NCBI GenBank assembly: GCA_024711325.1
Contig: JANJTC010000005.1
Coordinates: 1,474,395 to 1,538,394 of the forward strand
Direction of reading: 5' to 3'
Source: Bacteriovoracaceae bacterium
GTDB lineage: Bacteria > Bdellovibrionota > Bacteriovoracia > Bacteriovoracales > Bacteriovoracaceae
DNA length: 64,000 bases
Numbering within the stretch: position 1 is the stretch's first letter; the number at the start of each line of letters is the position of its first letter. The notes under the pieces were generated by a model that saw only the letters and a program-made list of their open reading frames with translations, was not told the DNA's origin and ran no database searches. Both the position numbers and the translations under genes were made by a program. Shown one piece after another: positions 41,252 to 48,596 of the stretch.

Positions 41252-41596
41252 TTAGTGACGGGCCATTGAAGAAGTATCAGACGAAAGGTTCTGTCGATAC
41301 TGTCGCAATCGGCCTTCCACGTTTTCAAAGTTATCTCTTAAAAAATCGGATATCTCAGGATGCTCCCGGTAATATCTCATGGCGAATCTTACTAATACGA
41401 CTCCGGCGATCCCTCCTAGTACGTATTTCGCAGCGGTATTTTTTGAGAGATACCGAATGAGATTCTTATAAGTACTTTGGCGGGACAATTGAGAAAGATC
41501 CAGAGTCGTCTCTTGAGAACCACGTCTACTTCGACTACTACTTCTCTTGGTGGTCCTTGGGGTACGGGAGCTTTGTTGACTTGATTTTCTTGGCAT
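41252..41596 (-). CDS. Small basic Ser/Arg-rich protein with C-terminal helix (paralogue B)
   Basis: The 114-residue protein has an N-terminal Ser/Arg/Thr-rich segment (MPRKSSQQSSRTPRTTKRSS), then NTAAKYVLGGIAGVVLVRFA as a hydrophobic helix, and HPEISDFLRDNFENVEGRLR at the C-terminus, ending MARH. It is a tandem paralogue of the gene 23 bp downstream. ATG 41596 is chosen because GGAGG lies five bases upstream. The unstructured basic half plus membrane-like helix resembles no family I can name. Confidence 0.75.
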   Translation of the reverse strand: MPRKSSQQSSRTPRTTKRSSSRSRRGSQETTLDLSQLSRQSTYKNLIRYLSKNTAAKYVLGGIAGVVLVRFAMRYYREHPEISDFLRDNFENVEGRLRQYRQNLSSDTSSMARH

Positions 41597-41697
41597 AAAA
41601 ACCTCCATGTAAAGAAATCATTACTCGGTGAAAATTGTATCAATTTACGATGTAATTAAATCTAAAACTTTCCGCAATCAATAATGGAGTATGATTG

Positions 41698-42642
41698 TTA
41701 TGTTTTATTTTTCTTCTGATAGTATTCAATCCCCAAGTAGCCCGGAAGTGCCAGCAAAAGGGGAAGTAAATAATAAGTAACCCGAAAGAGGATTAAAACT
41801 GCAAGTATGTTAAAAGAAGTAATTTCAAAGTTCATTTTTAAAAAAACAGCTTCATGAACCCCAAGACCAGCAGGAATATGAGTCACCACGCCGGCAAGAC
41901 CGCTTAGTAAATAGGTGAAAAGCACCTGAATAAAGTTTGGCGTAGCTCCAAGTTGCTCCATAAGTGAGATGATGATTGATGTCAAAAGACTCCATTGGAT
42001 GACCGAGAGTAAAAGTTGAACAAAAGCGAGTTTGATCGGAGGGAAGATAAATTTTTCTTTTTTATATGTGATTTGTTTTCTTTTACTGCATAGAAAGAAA
42101 TACAAAAAAACAATCATCATGCCAAAAGCACTTATCATGTAGGTGGCCTCCCTGGGGAAGCCTGTTAACTTGGCCACATCCTCCTGTCCGCGAAGAATTA
42201 CGAAAGATAAAAGAAATATATGCCCAAGCCAGTTTGACAAGGTCGAAAAAATAATGACTTTGGTAATATCTCCAATTGAGACATTCCATCCGCTATATAT
42301 CCGATAACGTAATCCTAAACCACCAACAAACGCACCAAGATTCAAAGTAAATGTGTAACAAATCATGGCACTGCAATAGATCTTTAACGCTGAAATACCA
42401 GGTACTTTTAAATAACGAAATCCCATAAAGTCAAAGGAGGCGAGAATAATAAAGTTAAAGATGACTAACCCTAAGGTAGGAAACAAACCTTTGAGACTTA
42501 CTTTATTCAGGGCCGCCTTAACTTCTGAGAAATTAATTTCAGATAAACTTTGATAAAGAAGAAATGCAATCAGGGTGAAAAAAATAAATGTTATGAAAGG
42601 AAGAATCTTGAATCGGGTTCTTCTCTTGATGCTAATGTCCAT
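41698..42642 (-). CDS. YbhN/LPG-synthase-type membrane protein (UPF0104)
   Basis: The 314-residue protein has about eight membrane helices and resembles the flippase-like domain of lysylphosphatidylglycerol synthase (YbhN/AglD family): FTLNLGAFVGGLGLRYRIYS in the middle, and LLSGLAGVVTHIPAGLGVHE near the C-terminus. Such proteins are linked to lipid translocation. It overlaps the upstream PLD gene by 11 bp; E. coli ybhN likewise lies next to a cardiolipin synthase gene (clsB), supporting a shared role in membrane lipids. Confidence 0.83.
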   Translation of the reverse strand: MDISIKRRTRFKILPFITFIFFTLIAFLLYQSLSEINFSEVKAALNKVSLKGLFPTLGLVIFNFIILASFDFMGFRYLKVPGISALKIYCSAMICYTFTLNLGAFVGGLGLRYRIYSGWNVSIGDITKVIIFSTLSNWLGHIFLLSFVILRGQEDVAKLTGFPREATYMISAFGMMIVFLYFFLCSKRKQITYKKEKFIFPPIKLAFVQLLLSVIQWSLLTSIIISLMEQLGATPNFIQVLFTYLLSGLAGVVTHIPAGLGVHEAVFLKMNFEITSFNILAVLILFRVTYYLLPLLLALPGYLGIEYYQKKNKT

Positions 42643-44095
42643 TCATTACCTTTGCCGCAATCAAGAAGAATATAAGTATTCCTCCTGTTGCCCAATAAGC
42701 ATATTCTTTTGGTACGGCTTTCCTGATATCGATAAATGGATAAAGAAATAGTAAAAACTTCTGCATTAGAGTTGTTCTGTGGATAGGTATTTCTTTCAAT
42801 GTCTTAGGTCTAGTGTTCTGAAAAACCTCGATTGTTTTTATAAGAGAATAATTCTGATAGAATTTACGCCTAAAGGATTCTGAGGAGATATCCAGATGCT
42901 CAGCTAAAATCCTGAATAAGCTGGACTCTATAAACTCTTTTGTGCCATCATTCCTTTGAGCTTCAAGAGATAAGTTTATCTCACTATCCACACGCATAGA
43001 ACGAAAATTCAAATTCGCAGATCCCATGGTCATAAAAGTATTATCAATGATCATGTATTTTGAATGAACAACTAAAAAAATATCCTCATCGCTTGAAGGG
43101 ATGTAGGGATAAAGAAACCGAAGCTTCCTGCCACTATCTTTACTTTTTAATTTTTTTATCGCGCGATTCCTCTCTGAAAGATAGATGGCACTTTCAGACC
43201 AGCCACGGTAATAAAATGGAAGGATAATAATAACCTCTGGACCATCATTTTCTTCTAATCTTTTTTCGATCTCTTCTATTATTATCCGATGTGATAAATA
43301 TTGATTCTCAATAAGGATGAATTCTTCAGCGCTTCTGATAGCATCAATATATAAGTTTTCAATTTCAAGGATGTTGGATTCTGCAACAGTCCGGGATAGC
43401 CCTCCCCAAGTGGCGATAACTTCCGGAGAAAAAGTTTCAGGCCAGAGATCATTGAGTGCTTGATTGGATTGTTGTGACTCAAATAAGTTGATGTCGACCC
43501 GTTTTTGAATAAATGTTTCCAGATCTTGAATGATTTTTCCGGTAAAAACATACTGAACATCATGGATGGGGTTATAGGATTCTCCGTTGAAATCGGAACG
43601 AAGTTGACTCTGCCTTTCATGATGAGGAGTATCCCATCTTTTTTTTGCCAGATCTATCCCACCAAGGAAGGCACACTTCCGGTCAAAGATAGCAATTTTC
43701 TCATGGTATGAGCCAAAAAAAAATGGAGAGTGATTGTTCCTGTATTGGACCTTGGAGTTGGTCTTTATCTTCCATTTTAATGAAGTGAATCTTTCCCGCC
43801 CAAAACGTAAATAGAATGGGGCCTTCCAACATAGGAGATATACATTAATCAAATTCCTTGAGAGTTTATTGATATATTCTCTTAAAGGTAATCCTGTGGA
43901 TGGATAAGTGGGATTAATAATCATCCTACCATCAATTTCCCAGCCTGCAATATGCAGACTGGACTTTGCCCGACCCCCAACTTCCATAAATGCTTTATAA
44001 TAATTTTGGGAGTCTATTAATAAAGACAGCTTATCAATTTCACTGATTCGCCAACAATTTCGTTTGATCTGTAAGATGTTCTTTTTCACACTCAA
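42632..44095 (-). CDS. Phospholipase D/cardiolipin-synthase-like protein with membrane tail
   Basis: The 487-residue protein has two complete HKD motifs: YHEKIAIFDRKCAFLGG near 130 and VHSKYMIIDNTFMTMGSANL near 345. ILIENQYLSHRI lies between, as in eukaryotic-type PLDs. The C-terminal ~25 residues form a membrane helix (YWATGGILIFFLIAAKVM). It likely transfers or hydrolyses phosphatidyl groups at the membrane. It overlaps the YbhN-like gene by 11 bp, and the small lipoprotein gene lies 61 bp upstream. Confidence 0.87.
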   Translation of the reverse strand: MSVKKNILQIKRNCWRISEIDKLSLLIDSQNYYKAFMEVGGRAKSSLHIAGWEIDGRMIINPTYPSTGLPLREYINKLSRNLINVYLLCWKAPFYLRFGRERFTSLKWKIKTNSKVQYRNNHSPFFFGSYHEKIAIFDRKCAFLGGIDLAKKRWDTPHHERQSQLRSDFNGESYNPIHDVQYVFTGKIIQDLETFIQKRVDINLFESQQSNQALNDLWPETFSPEVIATWGGLSRTVAESNILEIENLYIDAIRSAEEFILIENQYLSHRIIIEEIEKRLEENDGPEVIIILPFYYRGWSESAIYLSERNRAIKKLKSKDSGRKLRFLYPYIPSSDEDIFLVVHSKYMIIDNTFMTMGSANLNFRSMRVDSEINLSLEAQRNDGTKEFIESSLFRILAEHLDISSESFRRKFYQNYSLIKTIEVFQNTRPKTLKEIPIHRTTLMQKFLLFLYPFIDIRKAVPKEYAYWATGGILIFFLIAAKVMNGH

Positions 44096-44156
44096 ACTTT
44101 ACTTCTTTCAGTTAATAAGCCAAAGGGCAGGCCGGCCAATGCTGACAACAAAGATT

Positions 44157-44309
44157 TTATTCTCTTTTTTCATCTTGTTTCTCTTCCTGACTTTGTTTTT
44201 CATCAATGTGATAAGGTTTTAAACCTTCTCTCCTGCTATTTATGTAGTCACTACATGCTGTAATAGAGAAAAAGAAGGCAGTCATGAAAAGAAGAGTGAT
44301 TTTATTCAT
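44157..44309 (-). CDS. Small lipoprotein (50 aa)
   Basis: A short frame encodes MNKITLLFMTAFFFSITACS, then DYINSRREGLKPYHIDEKQS and QEEKQDEKRE. It has a lipoprotein signal peptide with lipobox ITAC (Cys19) and a very hydrophilic, charged mature part of 32 residues. AAGGAG is placed ideally before the ATG. It resembles entericidin-like or other tiny lipoproteins only in form. It lies upstream of the PLD and YbhN-like genes in the same direction and may be their first operon member. Confidence 0.72.
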   Translation of the reverse strand: MNKITLLFMTAFFFSITACSDYINSRREGLKPYHIDEKQSQEEKQDEKRE

Positions 44310-44406
44310 ATGATCTCCTTGGTCATAGAGAATCGAAACAGTTTTGAATAGATAAAGATACTGAAGGAATTCTTAATTTTTCCAGAGGGCCCTGACGTTT
44401 TGGGAA

Positions 44407-45057
44407 ATGACTTTGAATTGGATGAAGGCCACACTTTATAAGATGAGAAAACCTTTGGTCGTTTCTATAATAATTAAGATAAACATCATCGTATTCTTCT
44501 TGTGGTTTATCTTTGGTTACGAGCCTTCCTTTATGATCAGGCATTTTTTGGTTAGCTGGGAAGCTGTCTCAGAAGGTCGGATTTGGACTTTGATCACTTC
44601 AGTTTTTTCACACAACATGCTTTTTCATATCTTTATTAACATGTTTGTATTCTATGGTTTTGGGATGACGCTTGAGAAAGTGTTTGGTCCCTATCGTTTT
44701 TTAAGATTTTATCTTGCTGCTGGCATTACAGGTTCAATTGGACACTGTTTAGTCAGTACCATGATCCTTGGTATGCCTGAAGTACCAGCGTTGGGCGCAT
44801 CAGGGGCAATCTCCGGAGTGATCTTATTATTCTCACTCATGTTTCCAAAAGAAAAACTTTTGATCTTAGGTTTGATTCCTATTCCCGCTATTTGGGGGGC
44901 CCTTATGTTTGTGGCCCTGGATCTTTGGGGACTGATTGCCCAATCTAGAGGCAGTACACTACCTATTGGGTATGGAGCGCATCTGGGTGGAGCACTTTGT
45001 GGAATGACTTATTACATATTATTCGTCCGTAAAAAAGTTGTTATAAAACAAATATAA
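44407..45057 (+). CDS. Rhomboid-family intramembrane serine protease
   Basis: The 216-residue protein has six membrane helices with the catalytic Ser132 in LGASGAISGV and His192 in GYGAHLGGAL. HNMLFHIFINMFVFYGFG matches the conserved H-x(6)-N segment of helix 2. Rhomboids cleave within the membrane or near its surface; the substrate is unknown. The next gene starts 20 bp downstream, so they are probably co-transcribed. Confidence 0.9.
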   Translation: MTLNWMKATLYKMRKPLVVSIIIKINIIVFFLWFIFGYEPSFMIRHFLVSWEAVSEGRIWTLITSVFSHNMLFHIFINMFVFYGFGMTLEKVFGPYRFLRFYLAAGITGSIGHCLVSTMILGMPEVPALGASGAISGVILLFSLMFPKEKLLILGLIPIPAIWGALMFVALDLWGLIAQSRGSTLPIGYGAHLGGALCGMTYYILFVRKKVVIKQI

Positions 45058-45077
45058 AAAATATCCGGAAGGCAGTT

Positions 45078-46079
45078 ATGAAATCTATTTACATCTCCAG
45101 ATCCGAAAATAAGAAGAGCAAAAAATGGTTGTTTTTTACTCTGATATTTTTAGCGTTAATTTTCTTGCTGATAAGAATGATTTCCCCTTTTTTACTAAGA
45201 AGTTATATTAATCAGACTGGTGCAGATGATAAAGGTTATGCCTATAGGGTAGGTGATCTGGATTTTAATGTATTTAAGGGAGAGCTCTTTGTTAAAGATG
45301 TTAAAATTTTCCATCAAACCTCTGAATTCAGCATCGCCGATATGAACAATGTTAAGATGAACCTTGATTGGTCTGAGGTTTTTCAAGGTAATAAAATATA
45401 CTCTATTGAAAGTGATGAGATGAATCTGACTTTATCGAAAGAATTTGTTGAAGAAATAAATCGTGTTAAAAATGAGGCCAGAAAAAAACTAAAACAGGAT
45501 ATTTATCTGGACCGAGTAGTTGCGAAAATAAAACGTTTTAACTTAAAAGAGGCCAAGGATGATAATGTTAGAACCATACTGAGCCTGCAAGATGTTGAAG
45601 TTCTACTTAAAGACTTTGGATTAGGCTCTATTAATGAATTAACCGAGTTTAGTTTAAAATCAGAGATCCTTGAAGGAGGAACGGTTAATCTTACTGGTAA
45701 GACTAAACTTGAAGCTGATTCTACACCCTGGATTATAACAGGGAAAATGGCCAATATTACGTCCAGTGTAATTGAGAAAATGGCCGGAGATAAAATCCCT
45801 ATTGATATCACAAAGACCAATCTGGACGCGGTTATTGCTGCAGAGTCGAGTGATGGGAAAATTCAAGGTGAAATTTCTTCGGAATTGGAGGCGTTTAAGC
45901 TTAATGAAGATAAAAAACAGGGTTTGATTAAAGCTGGAATAGCTAAGGCCGCAAACTTATTGTTCAAAAATAAAAAGGAAGACAATGAGAGTGTAACCTT
46001 GTCCTTTCCATTCATCTTGAATGAGAATTTTACCTTGAACTTTTCCGAAACTTTTAAAAAGCTGAATGAGCAAAAATAG
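45078..46079 (+). CDS. AsmA/DUF748-like periplasmic-facing protein
   Basis: The 333-residue protein has one N-terminal membrane helix (WLFFTLIFLALIFLLIRMI) followed by a beta-rich region with AYRVGDLDFNVFKGELFVKD, typical of the start of DUF748/AsmA-like proteins that link inner and outer membranes. LQDVEVLLKDFGL and LTGKTKLEADSTPW are repeat-like strands. It is shorter than most AsmA proteins. A lipid-transport or envelope role is inferred. It follows the rhomboid gene. Confidence 0.65.
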   Translation: MKSIYISRSENKKSKKWLFFTLIFLALIFLLIRMISPFLLRSYINQTGADDKGYAYRVGDLDFNVFKGELFVKDVKIFHQTSEFSIADMNNVKMNLDWSEVFQGNKIYSIESDEMNLTLSKEFVEEINRVKNEARKKLKQDIYLDRVVAKIKRFNLKEAKDDNVRTILSLQDVEVLLKDFGLGSINELTEFSLKSEILEGGTVNLTGKTKLEADSTPWIITGKMANITSSVIEKMAGDKIPIDITKTNLDAVIAAESSDGKIQGEISSELEAFKLNEDKKQGLIKAGIAKAANLLFKNKKEDNESVTLSFPFILNENFTLNFSETFKKLNEQK

Positions 46080-46081
46080 GC

Positions 46082-46112
46082 AAAAAAAAGCCCCGACTCG
46101 CAATCGGGGCTT
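46082..46112 (-). terminator. Intrinsic terminator facing left
   Basis: AAGCCCCGA and TCGGGGCTT form a 9-bp stem with a 7-base loop; reading leftward it is followed by a run of eight T. A second complete terminator lies upstream at 46262-46291, so this one ends something transcribed between them. It may also help stop the rightward AsmA-like transcript. Confidence 0.78.
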
Positions 46113-46210
46113 CACCATCAGGAATCTGTTAACTATGAAGCTCGCAACAACATAATTAACATCTCTTTCCTTTTTAACACCGAATCCATTTTTCCTGTAT
46201 ATTTCTGTGG
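46082..46210 (-). ncRNA. Candidate small transcript (sRNA or 18-aa peptide)
   Basis: Between two leftward terminators there is a promoter-like pair on the minus strand, TTGCAA (46245-46240) and TAGATT (46222-46217) with a 17-bp spacer, giving a start near 46210 and a ~130-nt RNA ending at the terminator at 46082. It contains an 18-codon frame (46189-46133, MDSVLKRKEMLIMLLRAS) with AGGA three bases upstream. Either a non-coding RNA or a peptide is possible. This is inference. Confidence 0.4.
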
Positions 46211-46261
46211 GGCCGCAATCTACATTCTGTAGCAAGGTCTTGCAACATGAATTTTTTTGAT

Positions 46262-46291
46262 AAAAAAAAAAGGCCGCATTACTGCGGCCTT
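46262..46291 (-). terminator. Intrinsic terminator of the secreted DUF1566-like gene
   Basis: AAGGCCGCA and TGCGGCCTT form a 9-bp GC-rich stem with a 4-base loop, followed leftward by about ten T. It lies 21 bp beyond the stop of the 46312-47391 gene. Confidence 0.88.
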
Positions 46292-46311
46292 GGACGGGTA
46301 TTTTTAAGATT

Positions 46312-47391
46312 TTAATCCTGAAGGACACATCTGACTGAGCCGTTCTTACTGGATTTGATGAATTCATATCCACGTTCTCCAGCGGCCCCTTTATATACCA
46401 GGGCGAAATTTAGCCTGGTGGTACTGGTCCAGAACCAATAATTTTCGTCATCTGCATACATACCGGGAAGAATCGGAAGTATACGTTCAGAGGCATACGC
46501 ATACTCATCAACCGTTGGTAAGCGCCACGAACCCTTAATATGGCCCTTAGATGACAAATCACTGGAACGACAAGCTTTTTCCGCCATGATAAGGTTCATT
46601 TTGGAGTCCAGCCGGGAACTCCAAATTAAACCTGTTGCAAGGTCTTTGTAGATCTCTTCCATATCCTCAGTTCTGGTAACCAGGACCAGGCTGTACTTTG
46701 ATTTTTCCTGATAAGAGCAGCTTTCTATTCTTTCGCTTATCGGGCCAGTTAAACCGCAGGGCCTTTTACTCACATCTGCTCGTTGAAGTGAGCCTTTAAT
46801 CATTCGGTTCAGTTCAGCTTCCTGATCGTATTTTAATTTTTCGGCCATTAGATAGGCCGTGAGTTTTCGTGATGCTGTTGAAGTGTTTTCATCCAAAGCT
46901 TTTCTTCTGATGGCGTAAACTGCTTCATGGACTATAAGAGCTGCCCGGTTCAGGTTATCTAGATGTTGATAAATTTCTTGAGATACAATGATTTCACCAT
47001 TATTAGTATAATTAGCAAGCTGTTCAAATTGGCAATCCTTCTTCTTGATTGATGGAAATGCATCCTCGGTCAGGGCAAGTTCATTACCTTCCGGAATAAA
47101 GATGAGATTTGAATAAATATTTTTGATTTCTCTTATAAATTTGTCTGAGAAGGACCTTTCATTGAGCGTTTTATACTGAACCGCTGATAGTCTGGCCGCA
47201 ACATTAAGTGAGTTCTTAGAGTAATTGAGATTATGAATGAGACGACCTTCATAAATATCCAGTAATTCAGCTGATGCGATGGTTCCGTCATCATTCCGGC
47301 ATACAACTGAATAGCCGCCATTGCCTTTATCGCCTGCCATTGCTGATAAGCTTAGGGCCATTAATGCTGCTAAAATCGTATTTTTATACAT
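46312..47391 (-). CDS. Exported protein with HExxx-type segment and DUF1566-like domain
   Basis: The 359-residue protein has a signal peptide (MYKNTILAALMALSLSAMAG). The first half contains GNGGYSVVCRNDDG and ALIVHEAVYAIRR, a metalloprotease-like HE motif but not a full HExxH. The second half matches the Lcl/DUF1566 pattern: DLATGLIWSSRL, GSWRLPTVDEYAYAS, ENYWFWTSTTR, and VRCVLQD at the end. It lies 9 bp after a TIGR02147-type regulator gene and ends in a strong terminator. It probably acts at the cell surface; function unknown. Confidence 0.75.
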   Translation of the reverse strand: MYKNTILAALMALSLSAMAGDKGNGGYSVVCRNDDGTIASAELLDIYEGRLIHNLNYSKNSLNVAARLSAVQYKTLNERSFSDKFIREIKNIYSNLIFIPEGNELALTEDAFPSIKKKDCQFEQLANYTNNGEIIVSQEIYQHLDNLNRAALIVHEAVYAIRRKALDENTSTASRKLTAYLMAEKLKYDQEAELNRMIKGSLQRADVSKRPCGLTGPISERIESCSYQEKSKYSLVLVTRTEDMEEIYKDLATGLIWSSRLDSKMNLIMAEKACRSSDLSSKGHIKGSWRLPTVDEYAYASERILPILPGMYADDENYWFWTSTTRLNFALVYKGAAGERGYEFIKSSKNGSVRCVLQD

Positions 47392-47400
47392 AACTCACTC

Positions 47401-48189
47401 CTAGTGAATTTTCTTCTCAAGTTTAGTCAAAGGATAGAACTGTATGGCCAGTTGATAGACATCAGTTTTGTCACCATCTTCTAATAAAGCGGCCATTTTT
47501 TGACGAAATTCCCTGATGATGATCTTAGCTTCAGGGATCTTTTTAAGATCTATAGCAAGTGTTGATGAAGAAAAGTCCCTCATGTCTATGGCTATTTGTT
47601 CAATCTTTTCTTTCCCTAGATCTAATGTTTCTTTATGGGATTCTTTTAAGGCCTGGCTGCTTATGTCTTCTGTTGTTCTGATATCAGAATGCACTTTTTG
47701 GAGTTTCCCTTCCGAATCTAATTCCAAAAGCCCGCAAACTAACAGGTTATTAATTACGACTTCTGTCCTGTTCATGGTTAAATCAAGAAGTCGGGCTACG
47801 TCTTCTTGAGTGCGATTAAACTGCTGCAAATGAAACAACTCAAGCAGAGCATAATGTTCCCATTCTGCAATGATTTGATAATAAGATTCATCAAGCATAA
47901 GGCGAGTATCAAAATCACTTATTTTGATTTGGTCAATGGCAGACTTGTTCCTGAGTAAGCTTTCTATAAAAAGCGTTTTCTCCTTAGGTCCCAAATTAAG
48001 TTTCAGGGCAACAGCTTCGGAGTCCTTTAATGGAAGAGGTCTCTTCCCCTTAAGTATCTGGCTTAAGGTCGCTGGATGAATCCCAACATCCCTCGCATAG
48101 GCCCGGAGCGAGTAGTGAGGGTTGTTTCGCTGCTTAAGCGAAAGATCTTCTTTAATCTTTGTTAAATAATAAGCTTGTCCAATATTCAT
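47401..48189 (-). CDS. TIGR02147-family regulatory protein
   Basis: The 262-residue protein has an N-terminal helix-turn-helix (YSLRAYARDVGIHPATLSQI, then LKGKRPLP) and the family's typical continuation (EWEHYALLELFHLQQF, VARLLDLTMNRTEVVINNLL). These proteins are mostly known from Bdellovibrionota and Fibrobacter and often sit next to exported proteins. Here the exported DUF1566-like gene follows 9 bp later. ATG 48189 gives the normal N-terminus (MNIGQAYYLTKIKEDL); no Shine-Dalgarno sequence is seen. Confidence 0.88.
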   Translation of the reverse strand: MNIGQAYYLTKIKEDLSLKQRNNPHYSLRAYARDVGIHPATLSQILKGKRPLPLKDSEAVALKLNLGPKEKTLFIESLLRNKSAIDQIKISDFDTRLMLDESYYQIIAEWEHYALLELFHLQQFNRTQEDVARLLDLTMNRTEVVINNLLVCGLLELDSEGKLQKVHSDIRTTEDISSQALKESHKETLDLGKEKIEQIAIDMRDFSSSTLAIDLKKIPEAKIIIREFRQKMAALLEDGDKTDVYQLAIQFYPLTKLEKKIH

Positions 48190-48261
48190 GCTGGCCAAAA
48201 TAACACAAGATTGGATCGGTAAAATAAAGTGTGTAAACAATATGTAGCGTAATAGAGGACT

Positions 48262-48490
48262 ATGAAAAAATTACATACAGTGCAGGACCGATAGTTGATA
48301 TTTTCGTTTAGGTTCAGCTTTGTGAGCTTGGGCCAAGTTTCAGTTCTCTAGTTTGGCCGATACTCATAGAATTGAAGCAAGTCCACGACCCAGATTGAAG
48401 AAATTCAAAATGAGTTGGTCAAGAAAGAAGCGATTCTTAATTCAAAAACGTGGACGAAAAATGGTCATCTTCGGATGGCCATTTTTTTTT
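48262..48490 (+). ncRNA. Candidate non-coding RNA ending in a UUCG-loop terminator
   Basis: The 407-bp gap between the TIGR02147 gene and the third PLD gene contains no convincing protein gene. It ends rightward in a strong intrinsic terminator (48457-48490), so something is transcribed on the plus strand from inside the gap. An internal dyad, GGCCAA-N16-TTGGCC, lies around 48335-48365. The only starts seen are a 10-codon frame from 48262 and an unsupported frame that runs through the terminator. The 5' end is uncertain; no good promoter was found. An sRNA is the simplest reading. Confidence 0.45.
48457..48490 (+). terminator. Intrinsic terminator with TTCG tetraloop
   Basis: AAAAATGGTCATC and GATGGCCATTTTT pair over 13 bp (one T-G wobble) around a TTCG tetraloop, followed by more T residues. 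It is rightward. It lies 107 bp before the PLD gene and after no known gene. A TATAAT at 48521-48526 just beyond is the probable -10 of the PLD gene. Confidence 0.88.
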
Positions 48491-48596
48491 GATATCGTGA
48501 GGGGAAAAATCTACCCCCTTTATAATAGGAAAATTTAACCCAAAACATGAGAAACGGCCTTTCCGAGGTAAACTAATACCTGGGAAGGAGATCTTA

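Noticed and set aside
44097..44170. 21-codon frame overlapping the end of the small lipoprotein gene
   Set aside because: It lacks a ribosome site and any recognisable feature.
45957..46373. 138-codon minus-strand frame
   Set aside because: It crosses two intrinsic terminators and overlaps genes on both sides; it is a by-product of other frames.
48353..48538. 61-codon plus-strand frame
   Set aside because: It lacks a ribosome site and runs straight through a strong intrinsic terminator.
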